Shown here: piece by piece, positions 18,952 through 26,998 of the stretch
Layout of the letters: each line of letters begins with the position of its first letter
How positions within the stretch are numbered: the stretch's first letter is position 1
Source of the DNA: Ignavibacteriales bacterium
Lineage (GTDB): Bacteria > Bacteroidota > Ignavibacteria > Ignavibacteriales > Ignavibacteriaceae
DNA length: 64,000 nucleotides
Direction of reading: 5' to 3'
Assembly (NCBI GenBank): GCA_016707585.1
Contig: JADJHL010000002.1
Location: forward strand, 248,001-312,000
Notes under the pieces: generated by a model
Seen by the model: only the letters and a program-made list of their open reading frames with translations
Told to the model about the DNA's origin: nothing
Databases searched by the model: none
Program-made: the position numbers and the translations under genes

Positions 18952-19752
18952 TTAATTTTGTGGAACTTTCAAATCTCCAACAGGATACATTGGAAGCATT
19001 TGCTCTTCAATATATTTTATTGTTTCTACCGGTGTCATTTTCCAGCCGGAAGGACAATTTGAAACAACTTCAATAAAACAAGTTCCTTTTTTCTGTTTCT
19101 GATATTCAAATGCTTTTATTAATGCTTTCTTAAGTTTTCTAACTCCATTTGGATTATGAACAATCTGCCTTGTTACATAATACGCACCTGGCAGCAAGCA
19201 AAGCATATCTGCTATCTTTATTGGATTACCAACCTGCGCAGCTTCTCTTCCGTATGGAGATGTTGATGTAACCTGTCCAATTAAACTTGTCGGAGCCATT
19301 TGCCCGCCGGTCATTCCGTAAATACCGTTATTGATAAAAAGCATTAAAATATTTTCACCACGGTTTACTGTATGGATTGTTTCTGCTGTTCCAATTGCAG
19401 CAAGATCACCATCACCCTGATATGAGAAAACATATTTATCAGGTAAAACTCTTTTAACTCCCGTTGCAACTGCACTTGCTCTACCGTGTGCAGCTTCCTG
19501 CATATCAATATTCATATATTGATATGCAAAAACAGAACAACCAACAGGAGCAACACCAATTGTTTCTTCCTGTATTCCCAGTTCATCAATAACTTCCATC
19601 AAAACTTTGTGAACAACACTGTGTCCGCAACCCGGGCAGTAATGAAACGGAACATCAGTTAAAGTACTTGGTCTACAATAAACCTGATCGTAGCTTTCAT
19701 CAACCTGGGTTCCTAAATTTTCTTCATCTTCTAAATATAATTTTTCGTTCAT
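18952..19752 (-). CDS. korB: 2-oxoacid:ferredoxin oxidoreductase, beta subunit (TPP-binding)
   Basis: The 266-residue catalytic beta subunit that binds thiamine diphosphate. The cysteine pair and His in YCPGCGHSVVHKV (about 38-50) and the TPP motif with GDGDLAAIGTAETIH and NNGIYGMTGGQ are clear. The Cys residues help to hold the proximal iron-sulfur cluster. It lies 53 bases downstream of the alpha subunit, with a perfect inverted repeat between them. Confidence 0.92.
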   Translation of the reverse strand: MNEKLYLEDEENLGTQVDESYDQVYCRPSTLTDVPFHYCPGCGHSVVHKVLMEVIDELGIQEETIGVAPVGCSVFAYQYMNIDMQEAAHGRASAVATGVKRVLPDKYVFSYQGDGDLAAIGTAETIHTVNRGENILMLFINNGIYGMTGGQMAPTSLIGQVTSTSPYGREAAQVGNPIKIADMLCLLPGAYYVTRQIVHNPNGVRKLKKALIKAFEYQKQKKGTCFIEVVSNCPSGWKMTPVETIKYIEEQMLPMYPVGDLKVPQN

Positions 19753-19770
19753 TTAATTAACTCCTTTTAT

Positions 19771-19794
19771 CTGTCACGAAGTGGTTCGTGACAG
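19771..19794 (-). repeat. Perfect inverted repeat between alpha and beta subunit genes
   Basis: CTGTCACGAA, GTGG, TTCGTGACAG: a 10-base-pair palindrome with a 4-base loop and no T tract on the reverse strand. It may be a processing or mRNA-stability element in the operon, or a short mobile palindrome. Confidence 0.6.
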
Positions 19795-19805
19795 CCTTGT
19801 AATTT

Positions 19806-20900
19806 CTAAACATTAACTGCGTTATGTGATTCTTGGACTGATTCCAGCTTATGAAGAATATCTTCAGGAGATAAAATCATTCCGCCCATTCTACCGATAA
19901 AATGAACAGGAACTTTTCCTTCAACAGCAAGACGAACATCTTCAACCATTTGCCCTGCATTCATTTCAACAGTTAACATAAACTCAACCTGGCTTGCTAA
20001 TTCATTTAATCTTGCATAAGGATATGGATAAACAGTAATCGGTCTAAGCAATCCAACTTTAATTCCTTTTTCACGTGCAAGATCAACAGTCTTCTGGCAT
20101 ATACGTGACGACAATCCAAACGCTACTAAAAGTATTTCTGCATCTTCGGTCTGGATTTCTTCATATCTAACTTCGCTTTGTATTGCTTTATATTTTTCCT
20201 GCAAACGAAGATTTACCTGTTCCATTTCTTCAGGCTGAATAAAAAGAGAAGTGATAACATTGTGTTCTCTTTCTTTTTTCTTTCCTGTTGTTGCCCAGGC
20301 AGGAGTAGTTTTTGGTAATGATCCTTCTTCAGGTAGAATAACTTTTTCCATCATCTGGCCAAGCGCTCCATCTGAAAGAATCATAACAGGGTTACGATAT
20401 TTTTCTGCTAATCTAAATCCATCAAATACAAAATCCGCCATTTCCTGAACGGATGACGGAGCTAAAACAATAAGGTGATAATCACCATGACCACCTCCCT
20501 TTGTGGCCTGAAAATAATCACCTTGAGAAGGTTGGATGGTTCCTAATCCCGGACCACCACGAACAACGTTTGCAATTAAGCAAGGAAGCTGTGCTGCTGC
20601 AATGTATGATATTCCTTCCTGCATTAAACTTATTCCTGGTGATGACGATGAAGTCATTACTCTCGCACCGGCACCTGCTGCACCGTACACCATATTGATT
20701 GAAGCGACTTCGCTTTCTGCCTGCAAAACCAAACCATGCCTGTTAGGAATTTCTCTTTCAAGATATTCTAATACTTCTGATTGAGGAGTAATAGGGTAAC
20801 CAAAATAAGCATCTATATCAGCGCGAATAGCAGCTTCTGCAAATGCTTCATTACCTTTCATTAACTTTGCTTCACCAGTTCGTTTTTCTTTCTTTTCCAT
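19806..20900 (-). CDS. korA: 2-oxoacid:ferredoxin oxidoreductase, alpha subunit
   Basis: A 364-residue alpha subunit. It begins with the family signature MKGNEAFAEAAIRADIDAYF followed by GYPITPQSEV at about 35-45, then the VMTSSSSPGISLM loop, and ends with a transketolase C-terminal-like domain. It forms the alpha-beta catalytic unit of the complex with the next gene. The upstream ferredoxin gene is 26 bases away, so all are one operon. Sequences of this type are annotated either as 2-oxoglutarate (Kor) or 2-oxoisovalerate (Vor) enzymes. Confidence 0.92.
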   Translation of the reverse strand: MEKKEKRTGEAKLMKGNEAFAEAAIRADIDAYFGYPITPQSEVLEYLEREIPNRHGLVLQAESEVASINMVYGAAGAGARVMTSSSSPGISLMQEGISYIAAAQLPCLIANVVRGGPGLGTIQPSQGDYFQATKGGGHGDYHLIVLAPSSVQEMADFVFDGFRLAEKYRNPVMILSDGALGQMMEKVILPEEGSLPKTTPAWATTGKKKEREHNVITSLFIQPEEMEQVNLRLQEKYKAIQSEVRYEEIQTEDAEILLVAFGLSSRICQKTVDLAREKGIKVGLLRPITVYPYPYARLNELASQVEFMLTVEMNAGQMVEDVRLAVEGKVPVHFIGRMGGMILSPEDILHKLESVQESHNAVNV

Positions 20901-20926
20901 AAAAACCTTTTTGTAATTAATTAAAC

Positions 20927-21163
20927 TTAAGCCTGAACTTTTTTAGCAGGCTTTGGTTCGCGATAAACTTCGATTGCTGCTTCGGGACAAACTAATGCAC
21001 AATTTGTACAACCTGTGCAGGCATCATTAATCAATTCTGCAAAGCGGTAACCTTTATCATTAAAATTCATTGAGAGTGCAAGGGCATCTTGGGGACAGGC
21101 AACAATGCAAAGCTCACATCCTTTGCAAATTTTGCCATCAACTTTTATTGTTCCTTTAGCCAT
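20927..21163 (-). CDS. korD: 2-oxoacid:ferredoxin oxidoreductase, ferredoxin-like delta subunit
   Basis: A 78-residue double [4Fe-4S] ferredoxin. Both motifs are complete: CKGCELCIVACPQDAL (residues 13-28) and CTGCTNCALVCPEAAI (residues 49-64). As the first gene of the operon it receives electrons from the TPP-enzyme and passes them to soluble ferredoxin. It is preceded by 222 bases that should carry the operon promoter; I see no clear sigma-54 or known operator there. Confidence 0.92.
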   Translation of the reverse strand: MAKGTIKVDGKICKGCELCIVACPQDALALSMNFNDKGYRFAELINDACTGCTNCALVCPEAAIEVYREPKPAKKVQA

Positions 21164-21385
21164 ATTAAAACTCTTCTTGTTGGATTAAATGTGTTATTAC
21201 CGTCAAAATCTCAATCTTAGTGCCATTGGATTAACTAAGTTAAACCACTTAAAAGCACTTTTTATTGATGTATTATCAGATTTAGGAAGGCTTAAAGAAT
21301 GGCTATTCCTATTTGTGAGAAGGTTTTGATAGTTAGCAAATGTTAGGTAAATGACAATGAATTAATATCGAGATTTTTGATTGTG

Positions 21386-22264
21386 TCAAACTTCGCCACG
21401 CCAGTTTTGATTATGAGTATTAAAACGTTCGATGATCAGGTTATTTAATTCAGAATCGAGCGGGCCTTGCTCAATAATTTTTATATTGGATTTTAGATGT
21501 TCAATATTGGTTGTTCCAACAATTGCTGTATCAACTCCATTTGCAAAAACTGTAAAACGTAAAAAAGTATCCAGCCAATTTTTCTGTTCGGGCAAATTCA
21601 TTATTTCCCATCGATGCCAGTATTCTTCACAGTAATGTCCAACAGGTCTTTCAGAAAATCTCCATGGTGCATTTGCAATTGGGCGTTTTGCAATTACGCC
21701 AATTCCCTTTTCTTTAGCTTGCTTGATAGAACCATCAAGATCAATCTGATCACAAATGTTTATTGAAGTTTGAACACTGCCGAATGAATTTGAATCAACA
21801 GCAAATTTTAATTCTTCATTTTCTCCTGAGTAAGCAGCAACTCTAATTTTTCCCTGTTCAACAGCTTTATGTAGTGCTTCAATTACTTCACCACGTTCTA
21901 AAGTATTTAAATCGCAGGAATGTAGATGAACAATATCTATGTAATCCGTTTTCATTAATCTTAAAGCGTTATCAACTCCGGCAAGAATAATATCATAACT
22001 CCAATCAGCATAACCTTCAATGGAATAACCAACTTTTGTGGAAAGAATAAATTCTTTTCTTCTGTGTGAAATATACTTTCCTATTCTTTCTTCACTTGCA
22101 AAATATCCACGCGCAGTATCTATAAGATTAACCCCTAAATCTAAAACAGCATTCAAAATTCTTTCAGAATCATTTTCTGAAACTGCATAATCGCCAATTT
22201 CTCCTGCACCAAAACCAAGTGCAGATACTTTTAATCCTGTATTTCCAAAATTTCTGTAAATCAT
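21386..22264 (-). CDS. Aldo/keto reductase
   Basis: A 292-residue TIM-barrel NADPH-dependent reductase. The catalytic tetrad can be seen: Asp and Tyr in NLIDTARGYFASE (about 46-58), Lys in LSTKVGY, and His in IVHLHSCDL. The cofactor end contains IVGTTNIEHLKSN. The substrate is unknown. It lies 12 bases after the zinc-ribbon gene on the same strand, so both are likely read together. Confidence 0.87.
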   Translation of the reverse strand: MIYRNFGNTGLKVSALGFGAGEIGDYAVSENDSERILNAVLDLGVNLIDTARGYFASEERIGKYISHRRKEFILSTKVGYSIEGYADWSYDIILAGVDNALRLMKTDYIDIVHLHSCDLNTLERGEVIEALHKAVEQGKIRVAAYSGENEELKFAVDSNSFGSVQTSINICDQIDLDGSIKQAKEKGIGVIAKRPIANAPWRFSERPVGHYCEEYWHRWEIMNLPEQKNWLDTFLRFTVFANGVDTAIVGTTNIEHLKSNIKIIEQGPLDSELNNLIIERFNTHNQNWRGEV

Positions 22265-22276
22265 ATTTTAGGTTGA

Positions 22277-22774
22277 TTATCCTAGAGTTGATTGATCAAT
22301 TTCATCAATAATTTTTTCAGCTTGAAGAACTTCTGAACAAGGAACCAATAATTTAATTTCATAAACTAAATTGCCATCTCTATCTCCCGTTAGATGCGCA
22401 GCTGCTAAATAATCTGGACCACCTAAATTTAATGGAGTAGATTTTCGAGAATATAAAAATGGATGGAGGCTATTTTCTTCAAGTACTGATTTCAAATAAT
22501 TAATTTTTTGTTCATCAGATGTGCCAAACACACGAGCCATTCCCTCGTAAATTTCATAATTGGAATGTTCGTTACATAAAAATATACTGTTAACACGCAA
22601 TCCGCATCTTTTGCAGTAAGCTTGATGGCAAATAGCACATACGCCTTTAGCATCATCATCAGAATGATTAAAACAAGTTATATCATCTATAAAAATCGTT
22701 CCACATTTTGTACAGAATTCAGCATCATCTGATATTTCTGTTCCGCAAAAATCACAAAATAGTTTTTCAGGCAT
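22277..22774 (-). CDS. Zinc-ribbon / B-box-like protein
   Basis: A 165-residue protein with two zinc-binding parts: CDFCG and CTKCG form a zinc ribbon (residues 5-28), and CFNHSDDDAKGVCAICHQAYC with CKRCGLRV and CNEHS forms a B-box-like site (about 34-70). The C-terminal half (SVLEENSLHPFLYSRK, ending in EVLQAEKIIDEI) resembles DUF2007-type domains. The start is the ATG at 22774, placed by GGAGGA five bases upstream; a longer version would add seven residues without a ribosome site. It may act as a metal-dependent sensor or adaptor. Confidence 0.7.
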   Translation of the reverse strand: MPEKLFCDFCGTEISDDAEFCTKCGTIFIDDITCFNHSDDDAKGVCAICHQAYCKRCGLRVNSIFLCNEHSNYEIYEGMARVFGTSDEQKINYLKSVLEENSLHPFLYSRKSTPLNLGGPDYLAAAHLTGDRDGNLVYEIKLLVPCSEVLQAEKIIDEIDQSTLG

Positions 22775-22826
22775 TGTTCCTCCACAAATAGACAAATTAT
22801 TTTTATCAAGATTGATGTATAAAGAA

Positions 22827-22856
22827 ATTGGTTTTCAAAAATTATTGAGAACCAAT
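22827..22856 (-). terminator. Hairpin after the second DUF2202 gene
   Basis: ATTGGTTCTCAA and TTGAAAACCAAT form 12 pairs with one mismatch around a 6-base loop, 50 bases downstream of the stop and followed by TTTCTTTAT on the reverse strand. It fits a moderate intrinsic terminator that isolates the zinc-ribbon gene. Confidence 0.65.
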
Positions 22857-22905
22857 TATTCTATGATGCCTAAAAATACTATTTAATATTCAAATGTTTA
22901 ATAGG

Positions 22906-23445
22906 TTAAAGATGATTCGTAAAAGCTTTTAAATGATTTTCTGACCCTTGTTTAAGATTTGCATAAACAGATATTATATCCGGGTTATCAGTTTGTTCCA
23001 ATCTTTCATTTAAATCTTTTATATCAAGTTCTTCAATTGCTTTTCCAACCAGCATTGCATCTTTAAATGATGTTTGTCCTTTTACAACAAGTTCATCATA
23101 AAGCTTCTTAAATAAATCATTTGTGAATGCGCCAATTTCATTATCAACTATTGGATCATGAATTTCATATTTATCAAGCAAAGTTTTTACCGCATCCATA
23201 TGTCTTTGTTCACTCTCAGGTATGTTTACAAACATTTTTTGTTTGTATGTTTTCCCAAGAGTTAAATAAACATCACGAGCAAGTTTTTCTTCCAACCTCA
23301 TATAAATAAGTCCATCTTTTTCTTGTGATGAAAGATCATATTTGATTGAATCTATTACTTGTATGCAATTACCTTTACTTTGATTTTGAGAGAAGAGTGA
23401 TATAACAATTATAAGTGATACCAAAAAATATTTAATCATTTTCAT
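22906..23445 (-). CDS. Secreted DUF2202 (ferritin-like) protein
   Basis: A 179-residue exported protein: signal peptide at 1-24, then a DUF2202 domain with GLIYMRLEEKLARDVYLTLG (about 45-64), PESEQRHMDAVKTLLDKY and DLFKKLYDELV. Glu and His in LEEKLARD and ESEQRH are placed as in ferritin-like four-helix metal sites. The family is found in archaea and bacteria but its function is not known. It is a paralogue of the next gene upstream (about 23562-24173), and both lie in the sigma-54 activator neighbourhood. Confidence 0.82.
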   Translation of the reverse strand: MKMIKYFLVSLIIVISLFSQNQSKGNCIQVIDSIKYDLSSQEKDGLIYMRLEEKLARDVYLTLGKTYKQKMFVNIPESEQRHMDAVKTLLDKYEIHDPIVDNEIGAFTNDLFKKLYDELVVKGQTSFKDAMLVGKAIEELDIKDLNERLEQTDNPDIISVYANLKQGSENHLKAFTNHL

Positions 23446-23486
23446 ATTTATTCTATAAGTTTTTGTTTGATAGTTTAAAATAAACA

Positions 23487-23512
23487 GAAGACGACTTTAA
23501 TAAATCGTCTTC
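23487..23512 (-). terminator. Hairpin after the first DUF2202 gene
   Basis: GAAGACGA at 23487-23494 pairs with TCGTCTTC at 23505-23512 around a 10-base loop, followed on the reverse strand by TGTTTATTTT. It lies about 50 bases beyond the upstream DUF2202 stop. Confidence 0.7.
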
Positions 23513-23561
23513 ATCCAAATAATAGAAATAATGCACAAGGATATATTTACTCAATTCAATA

Positions 23562-24173
23562 TTAATCGATAGCTAATGTATTTATACAACCAACCAAGTT
23601 TCTTTCAAAAGCTGCTAAGTGACTAACTGAACCAGCTTTAAGATTTGTATAAAGGTTAACTATTCCTGGATTAGTAACAAATGCTAACTGAGCTTCAAGA
23701 TCAGCAATATCAAGCTCTTCAATTGCTTTTCCAACTAATAAGCCTTCATATAAAGAAACACTACCTTGAGCAATTAACTGATCATAAAGTGCTTGAAAAT
23801 TTGGATCAGGAAATACTCCAACTTCATCAGAAGTTAAAGGATCTGGAATGTTATATTTATCTAACATTCTTTTTACAGCATTCATATGAGCTTGTTCACT
23901 TAGTTTTATATTTAAAAATACTTGTGAATTGTAAGCTGTTCCTAAAACGGTATAAACATCGCGAGCAAGTTTTTCTTCAATTCTCATATGAATTAATCCA
24001 TCAATCTCTTCTTGAGTTATTGGATAAACTCCGCCATCAAAATTTATTAACTCTGAATTGCTTGACTTGGATAAATCGCTTTCAGGTGATACAACATCGG
24101 TGTTTGCATTACAGCCAAATAAAACAAAAGCTAACAATACCAATCCCAATATTTTTGATGTTAATTTTTTCAT
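23562..24173 (-). CDS. DUF2202 lipoprotein
   Basis: A 203-residue lipoprotein with lipobox FGCN at about residues 19-22 and a DUF2202 domain starting at about 60 (GLIHMRIEEKLARDVYTVLG, LSEQAHMNAVKRMLDKYN, VGKAIEELDIADLE). The Glu/His positions match those of its neighbour, consistent with a ferritin-like metal site facing the periplasm or cell surface. It follows a terminator-like hairpin after the Asp-rich protein gene, so it may be expressed by read-through from the sigma-54-like promoter at 24795. Confidence 0.83.
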   Translation of the reverse strand: MKKLTSKILGLVLLAFVLFGCNANTDVVSPESDLSKSSNSELINFDGGVYPITQEEIDGLIHMRIEEKLARDVYTVLGTAYNSQVFLNIKLSEQAHMNAVKRMLDKYNIPDPLTSDEVGVFPDPNFQALYDQLIAQGSVSLYEGLLVGKAIEELDIADLEAQLAFVTNPGIVNLYTNLKAGSVSHLAAFERNLVGCINTLAID

Positions 24174-24203
24174 AATATGCTTTCTTTAATTTGTTATAAA
24201 AAA

Positions 24204-24228
24204 AGCGATGCTCATTTAGAGCATCGCT
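24204..24228 (-). terminator. Rho-independent terminator / attenuator
   Basis: AGCGATGCTC and GAGCATCGCT form a perfect 10-pair stem with a 5-base loop, followed on the reverse strand by TTTTTTTATAAC. It sits between the Asp-rich protein gene and the DUF2202 lipoprotein gene with no visible promoter after it. Confidence 0.85.
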
Positions 24229-24244
24229 GCACTTAGCTATCTAC

Positions 24245-24757
24245 TTATTTTCTTCCGCCTCTACCTTTTGAACCAGTTCCATCACAAGTTCCAGTTCCGT
24301 TACCAGAACCATTTCCAGTACCATCTTTTGGCCCAACACCATTATTACCATTTCCATTTCCTGGTCCGTATTTGTTTCCACCAGCATTTGAATTTTTGCC
24401 ATTCATTTTCTTTTGTCCGGAACCATCTTGCGGTCTAACAAAATCAGGGTCTTGTCCGTTTGGAATTCCATCACCGTCTGAATCAAAAGCATTGTCATTT
24501 ATTCCATCACCATTTAAGTCCACAAATCCTTTTCCATTTTTTCTAATTTTAGAACCTGTGTAATCTTCGTCCCTACCGTTTGGTATTCCATCACCATCAG
24601 CATCTGGGGCGATATCGTTGTAACCATCCTGGTTAGCATCTACAAAGCCTTTTATTTTTACTTTGGTTTGATTATCCTGTGCAAATACACTGGATGAGAA
24701 CAATACTGCCATAAGCACTGCAACTGAGAGGACGCTTATAAGATTTTTCTTTTTCAT
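24245..24757 (-). CDS. Secreted Asp-rich, glycine-rich protein with thrombospondin-3-like DGDG repeats
   Basis: A 170-residue exported protein. The signal peptide ends at about residue 26 (SSSVFAQ). The middle holds calcium-site-like repeats: DANQDGYNDIAPDADGDGIP and DLNGDGINDNAFDSDGDGIP at about 40-60 and 78-98. The tail is Gly/Asn-rich and low complexity (GNGNGNNGVGPKDGTGNG), ending SKGRGGRK. DxDxDG loops of this kind bind calcium in thrombospondin type 3 and dockerin-like repeats. A good GGAG ribosome site and a sigma-54-like promoter precede it. Function unknown; a metal-binding envelope protein is a reasonable guess. Confidence 0.75.
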   Translation of the reverse strand: MKKKNLISVLSVAVLMAVLFSSSVFAQDNQTKVKIKGFVDANQDGYNDIAPDADGDGIPNGRDEDYTGSKIRKNGKGFVDLNGDGINDNAFDSDGDGIPNGQDPDFVRPQDGSGQKKMNGKNSNAGGNKYGPGNGNGNNGVGPKDGTGNGSGNGTGTCDGTGSKGRGGRK

Positions 24758-24794
24758 TTGAGAACTCCTTTTATGTGTTTGTGTTTGTTGTTTG

Positions 24795-24811
24795 TTGCAA
24801 AGAGTAACCCA
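24795..24811 (-). promoter_or_regulatory. Sigma-54-type promoter candidate
   Basis: The reverse strand reads TGGGTTACTCTTTGCAA: GG at -24 and TTGCA at -12 with exactly the sigma-54 spacing. Transcription would begin near 24785, about 28 bases before the start codon. An NtrC-family activator gene lies in the adjoining divergent operon. Confidence 0.6.
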
Positions 24812-24979
24812 AATGATGTGCCGAAATATTTTCTATGTTTTTAGCTTTATATAGAAAGATTTTTATAGTGTTCGACTATCACGGCGAATTACAGCGACTT
24901 ATTGGACGAAGCAGAATCTTACTTGCGAATTTTAATTTAATTTTCTTTTCATCTAAAAAATTAAAAAGTAATTTACGTT

Positions 24980-26998
24980 ATGAAATTTCGATTTAAACTT
25001 TCACCAAAAGCAATTATATCTATCAGTGTTCTGATTGCAGCAGTAATGCTAATCTCATCTTACATTGAACTTAATCAAAGCAAGAAAGAAATTTTTCAAT
25101 TACTTTATGAACATTCTTCAACTCTTCTCGAATCAATATTACAGAGCAGTAAGAACACACTCAACTCTAGTTTTGAAATTGAAAATTTAGTTGAGGATAG
25201 ACTACTTGATAATGCCAGAATGATTAGAAGACTTGATGCCGCTAAATCAATAACCAAAGATGAACTTATTAAAATTTCTAAAGAAAATAGTCTTTATAGA
25301 ATTAATTTATTTGATTCAAAAGGTAATCGTGTTTTAACAAATCGAATTCCAGAACCTGGTCATAATCATGGGGAAGAAAATATTAATAGATATGAAGAGT
25401 TAAAACAAATATTAAATAAAGAAACTGAAGAATTAATTATTGGATTGAAAACCGCAGAGTTTTCTGATGAAGAAAGATTTGCGGTAGCTGTTGCAAGAGC
25501 CAATAATAGGGGCGCAATAGTTATTAATATGGATGCTAAAGATTTTTTAGAATTTAGGAAGAAAATTGGAATTGGTGTTATTCTGCAACAAATGTCTAAA
25601 CACCACGGAATAGAATACATAATTCTGCAGGATACAATTGGAATTCTTGCAGCAAGTGAAAAGATTGATACAGTTGAGGCAATAACCGATTCTGATTTTT
25701 TAGTCCCTATTCTAAAAAGTGATTCTGTTTTTTCCAGAACAACATATCACAAAGACCACGAAGTTTATGAAGTTGTAAAGAGATTTGTTTTGGATGACGA
25801 GTTGCTTGGCATATACAGACTTGGTGTTTCACTGGAAGATATAAAAAATGTAGAAGATAGAATGTTAAGAAGATTAATTTTAATTTCTTTAATTCTTGCC
25901 GCTATTTCGATTATTGTTCTTAGTATAATTTTTACCGCACAAAATCTAAAATCAATTTCTACCGAGTATGATAAATTTAAAACTCTTACTTCTTCTGTTC
26001 TAGAAAATATGAGCGAAGCGGTGTTTGTTATTGATAATGAAAATAAAATTACGCTTTTTAATAAATCTGCTGAAAAGCTTTTTGATACAAAATCCCTTGA
26101 AGTTTTGGGGAAAGATTTTAAATCATTATCAAACGGTGCCCTTGTGTTTGTTAAGGATAATATTTCTGCTAACATTCAAAATTTTGAAAATGAGTTAAAG
26201 ATTAATAATGAACAAAAATATCTTTCATTTACTATTTCTTCTCTTGAAGATCCTGATACAAGTCAAACAAAATATTCGGTTGTAATAAAAAATTTAACTG
26301 ATACTAAACGATTAGAAGAAGATGCTAAGAGAAATGAAAAACTTTCTGCAATGGGTGAGCTTGCAAGTGGAGTTGCACATGAAATCAGAAATCCTATTAA
26401 CGCAATTGGAATGATTGCACAAAGATTGAACAAAGAATTTATTCCAAAAGAAAATGAGAATGAATATTTAGATATAACTCAAATTCTAAGAAATGAAGTT
26501 AACAGGATAAATAAAATAATAACCCAGTTTTTAAGTTATGCAAAACCTATTGATGTTAATCTTAGACCTGTTGATATTAAATCTTATCTTAGTGAGGTTT
26601 ACAAATTATTTGAAGTCCAGGCTAAACAAAAATTGATTGTTTTTATTTTGCAGGGAACTGAATCAATCACAATAAATCTTGATGCCGATTTAATTAAACA
26701 ATCTTTAATGAACATCTTACAAAATGCGTTTGATGCAACAAAAAATAATGGCCAGGTTGTTTTTAAGTATTTTAGATTAAGCAATAATTTGATAATTGAA
26801 ATTTCCGACAATGGAGTTGGTATTTCTGCTGAGCAGCAAAAAAAGATTTTTGATTTGTATTTTACAACAAAAAAAGATGGTAATGGTTTGGGATTAAGTA
26901 TTTCGCAAAAAATTATTGCCCAACATAACGGGTCAATTTCTGTTACAAGCAAAATAAATAATGGAACATCATTTAAAATAATTTTACCAATACAATGA
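24980..26998 (+). CDS. NtrB-type sensor histidine kinase with periplasmic sensor domain
   Basis: A 672-residue sensor kinase. Membrane helices at about 12-30 and 298-320 enclose a periplasmic domain of about 265 residues that includes a His/Glu-rich loop PGHNHGEEN (about 121-129). Then come a PAS domain (LENMSEAVFVIDNENKITLF), a phosphoacceptor helix with GVAHEIRNPINAIG, and an HATPase domain with DNGVGIS and GNGLGLSI. Its stop overlaps the next start (ATGA), so it phosphorylates the sigma-54 activator. The His-rich loop would suit a metal-ion ligand, but this is a guess. Confidence 0.9.
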   Translation: MKFRFKLSPKAIISISVLIAAVMLISSYIELNQSKKEIFQLLYEHSSTLLESILQSSKNTLNSSFEIENLVEDRLLDNARMIRRLDAAKSITKDELIKISKENSLYRINLFDSKGNRVLTNRIPEPGHNHGEENINRYEELKQILNKETEELIIGLKTAEFSDEERFAVAVARANNRGAIVINMDAKDFLEFRKKIGIGVILQQMSKHHGIEYIILQDTIGILAASEKIDTVEAITDSDFLVPILKSDSVFSRTTYHKDHEVYEVVKRFVLDDELLGIYRLGVSLEDIKNVEDRMLRRLILISLILAAISIIVLSIIFTAQNLKSISTEYDKFKTLTSSVLENMSEAVFVIDNENKITLFNKSAEKLFDTKSLEVLGKDFKSLSNGALVFVKDNISANIQNFENELKINNEQKYLSFTISSLEDPDTSQTKYSVVIKNLTDTKRLEEDAKRNEKLSAMGELASGVAHEIRNPINAIGMIAQRLNKEFIPKENENEYLDITQILRNEVNRINKIITQFLSYAKPIDVNLRPVDIKSYLSEVYKLFEVQAKQKLIVFILQGTESITINLDADLIKQSLMNILQNAFDATKNNGQVVFKYFRLSNNLIIEISDNGVGISAEQQKKIFDLYFTTKKDGNGLGLSISQKIIAQHNGSISVTSKINNGTSFKIILPIQ

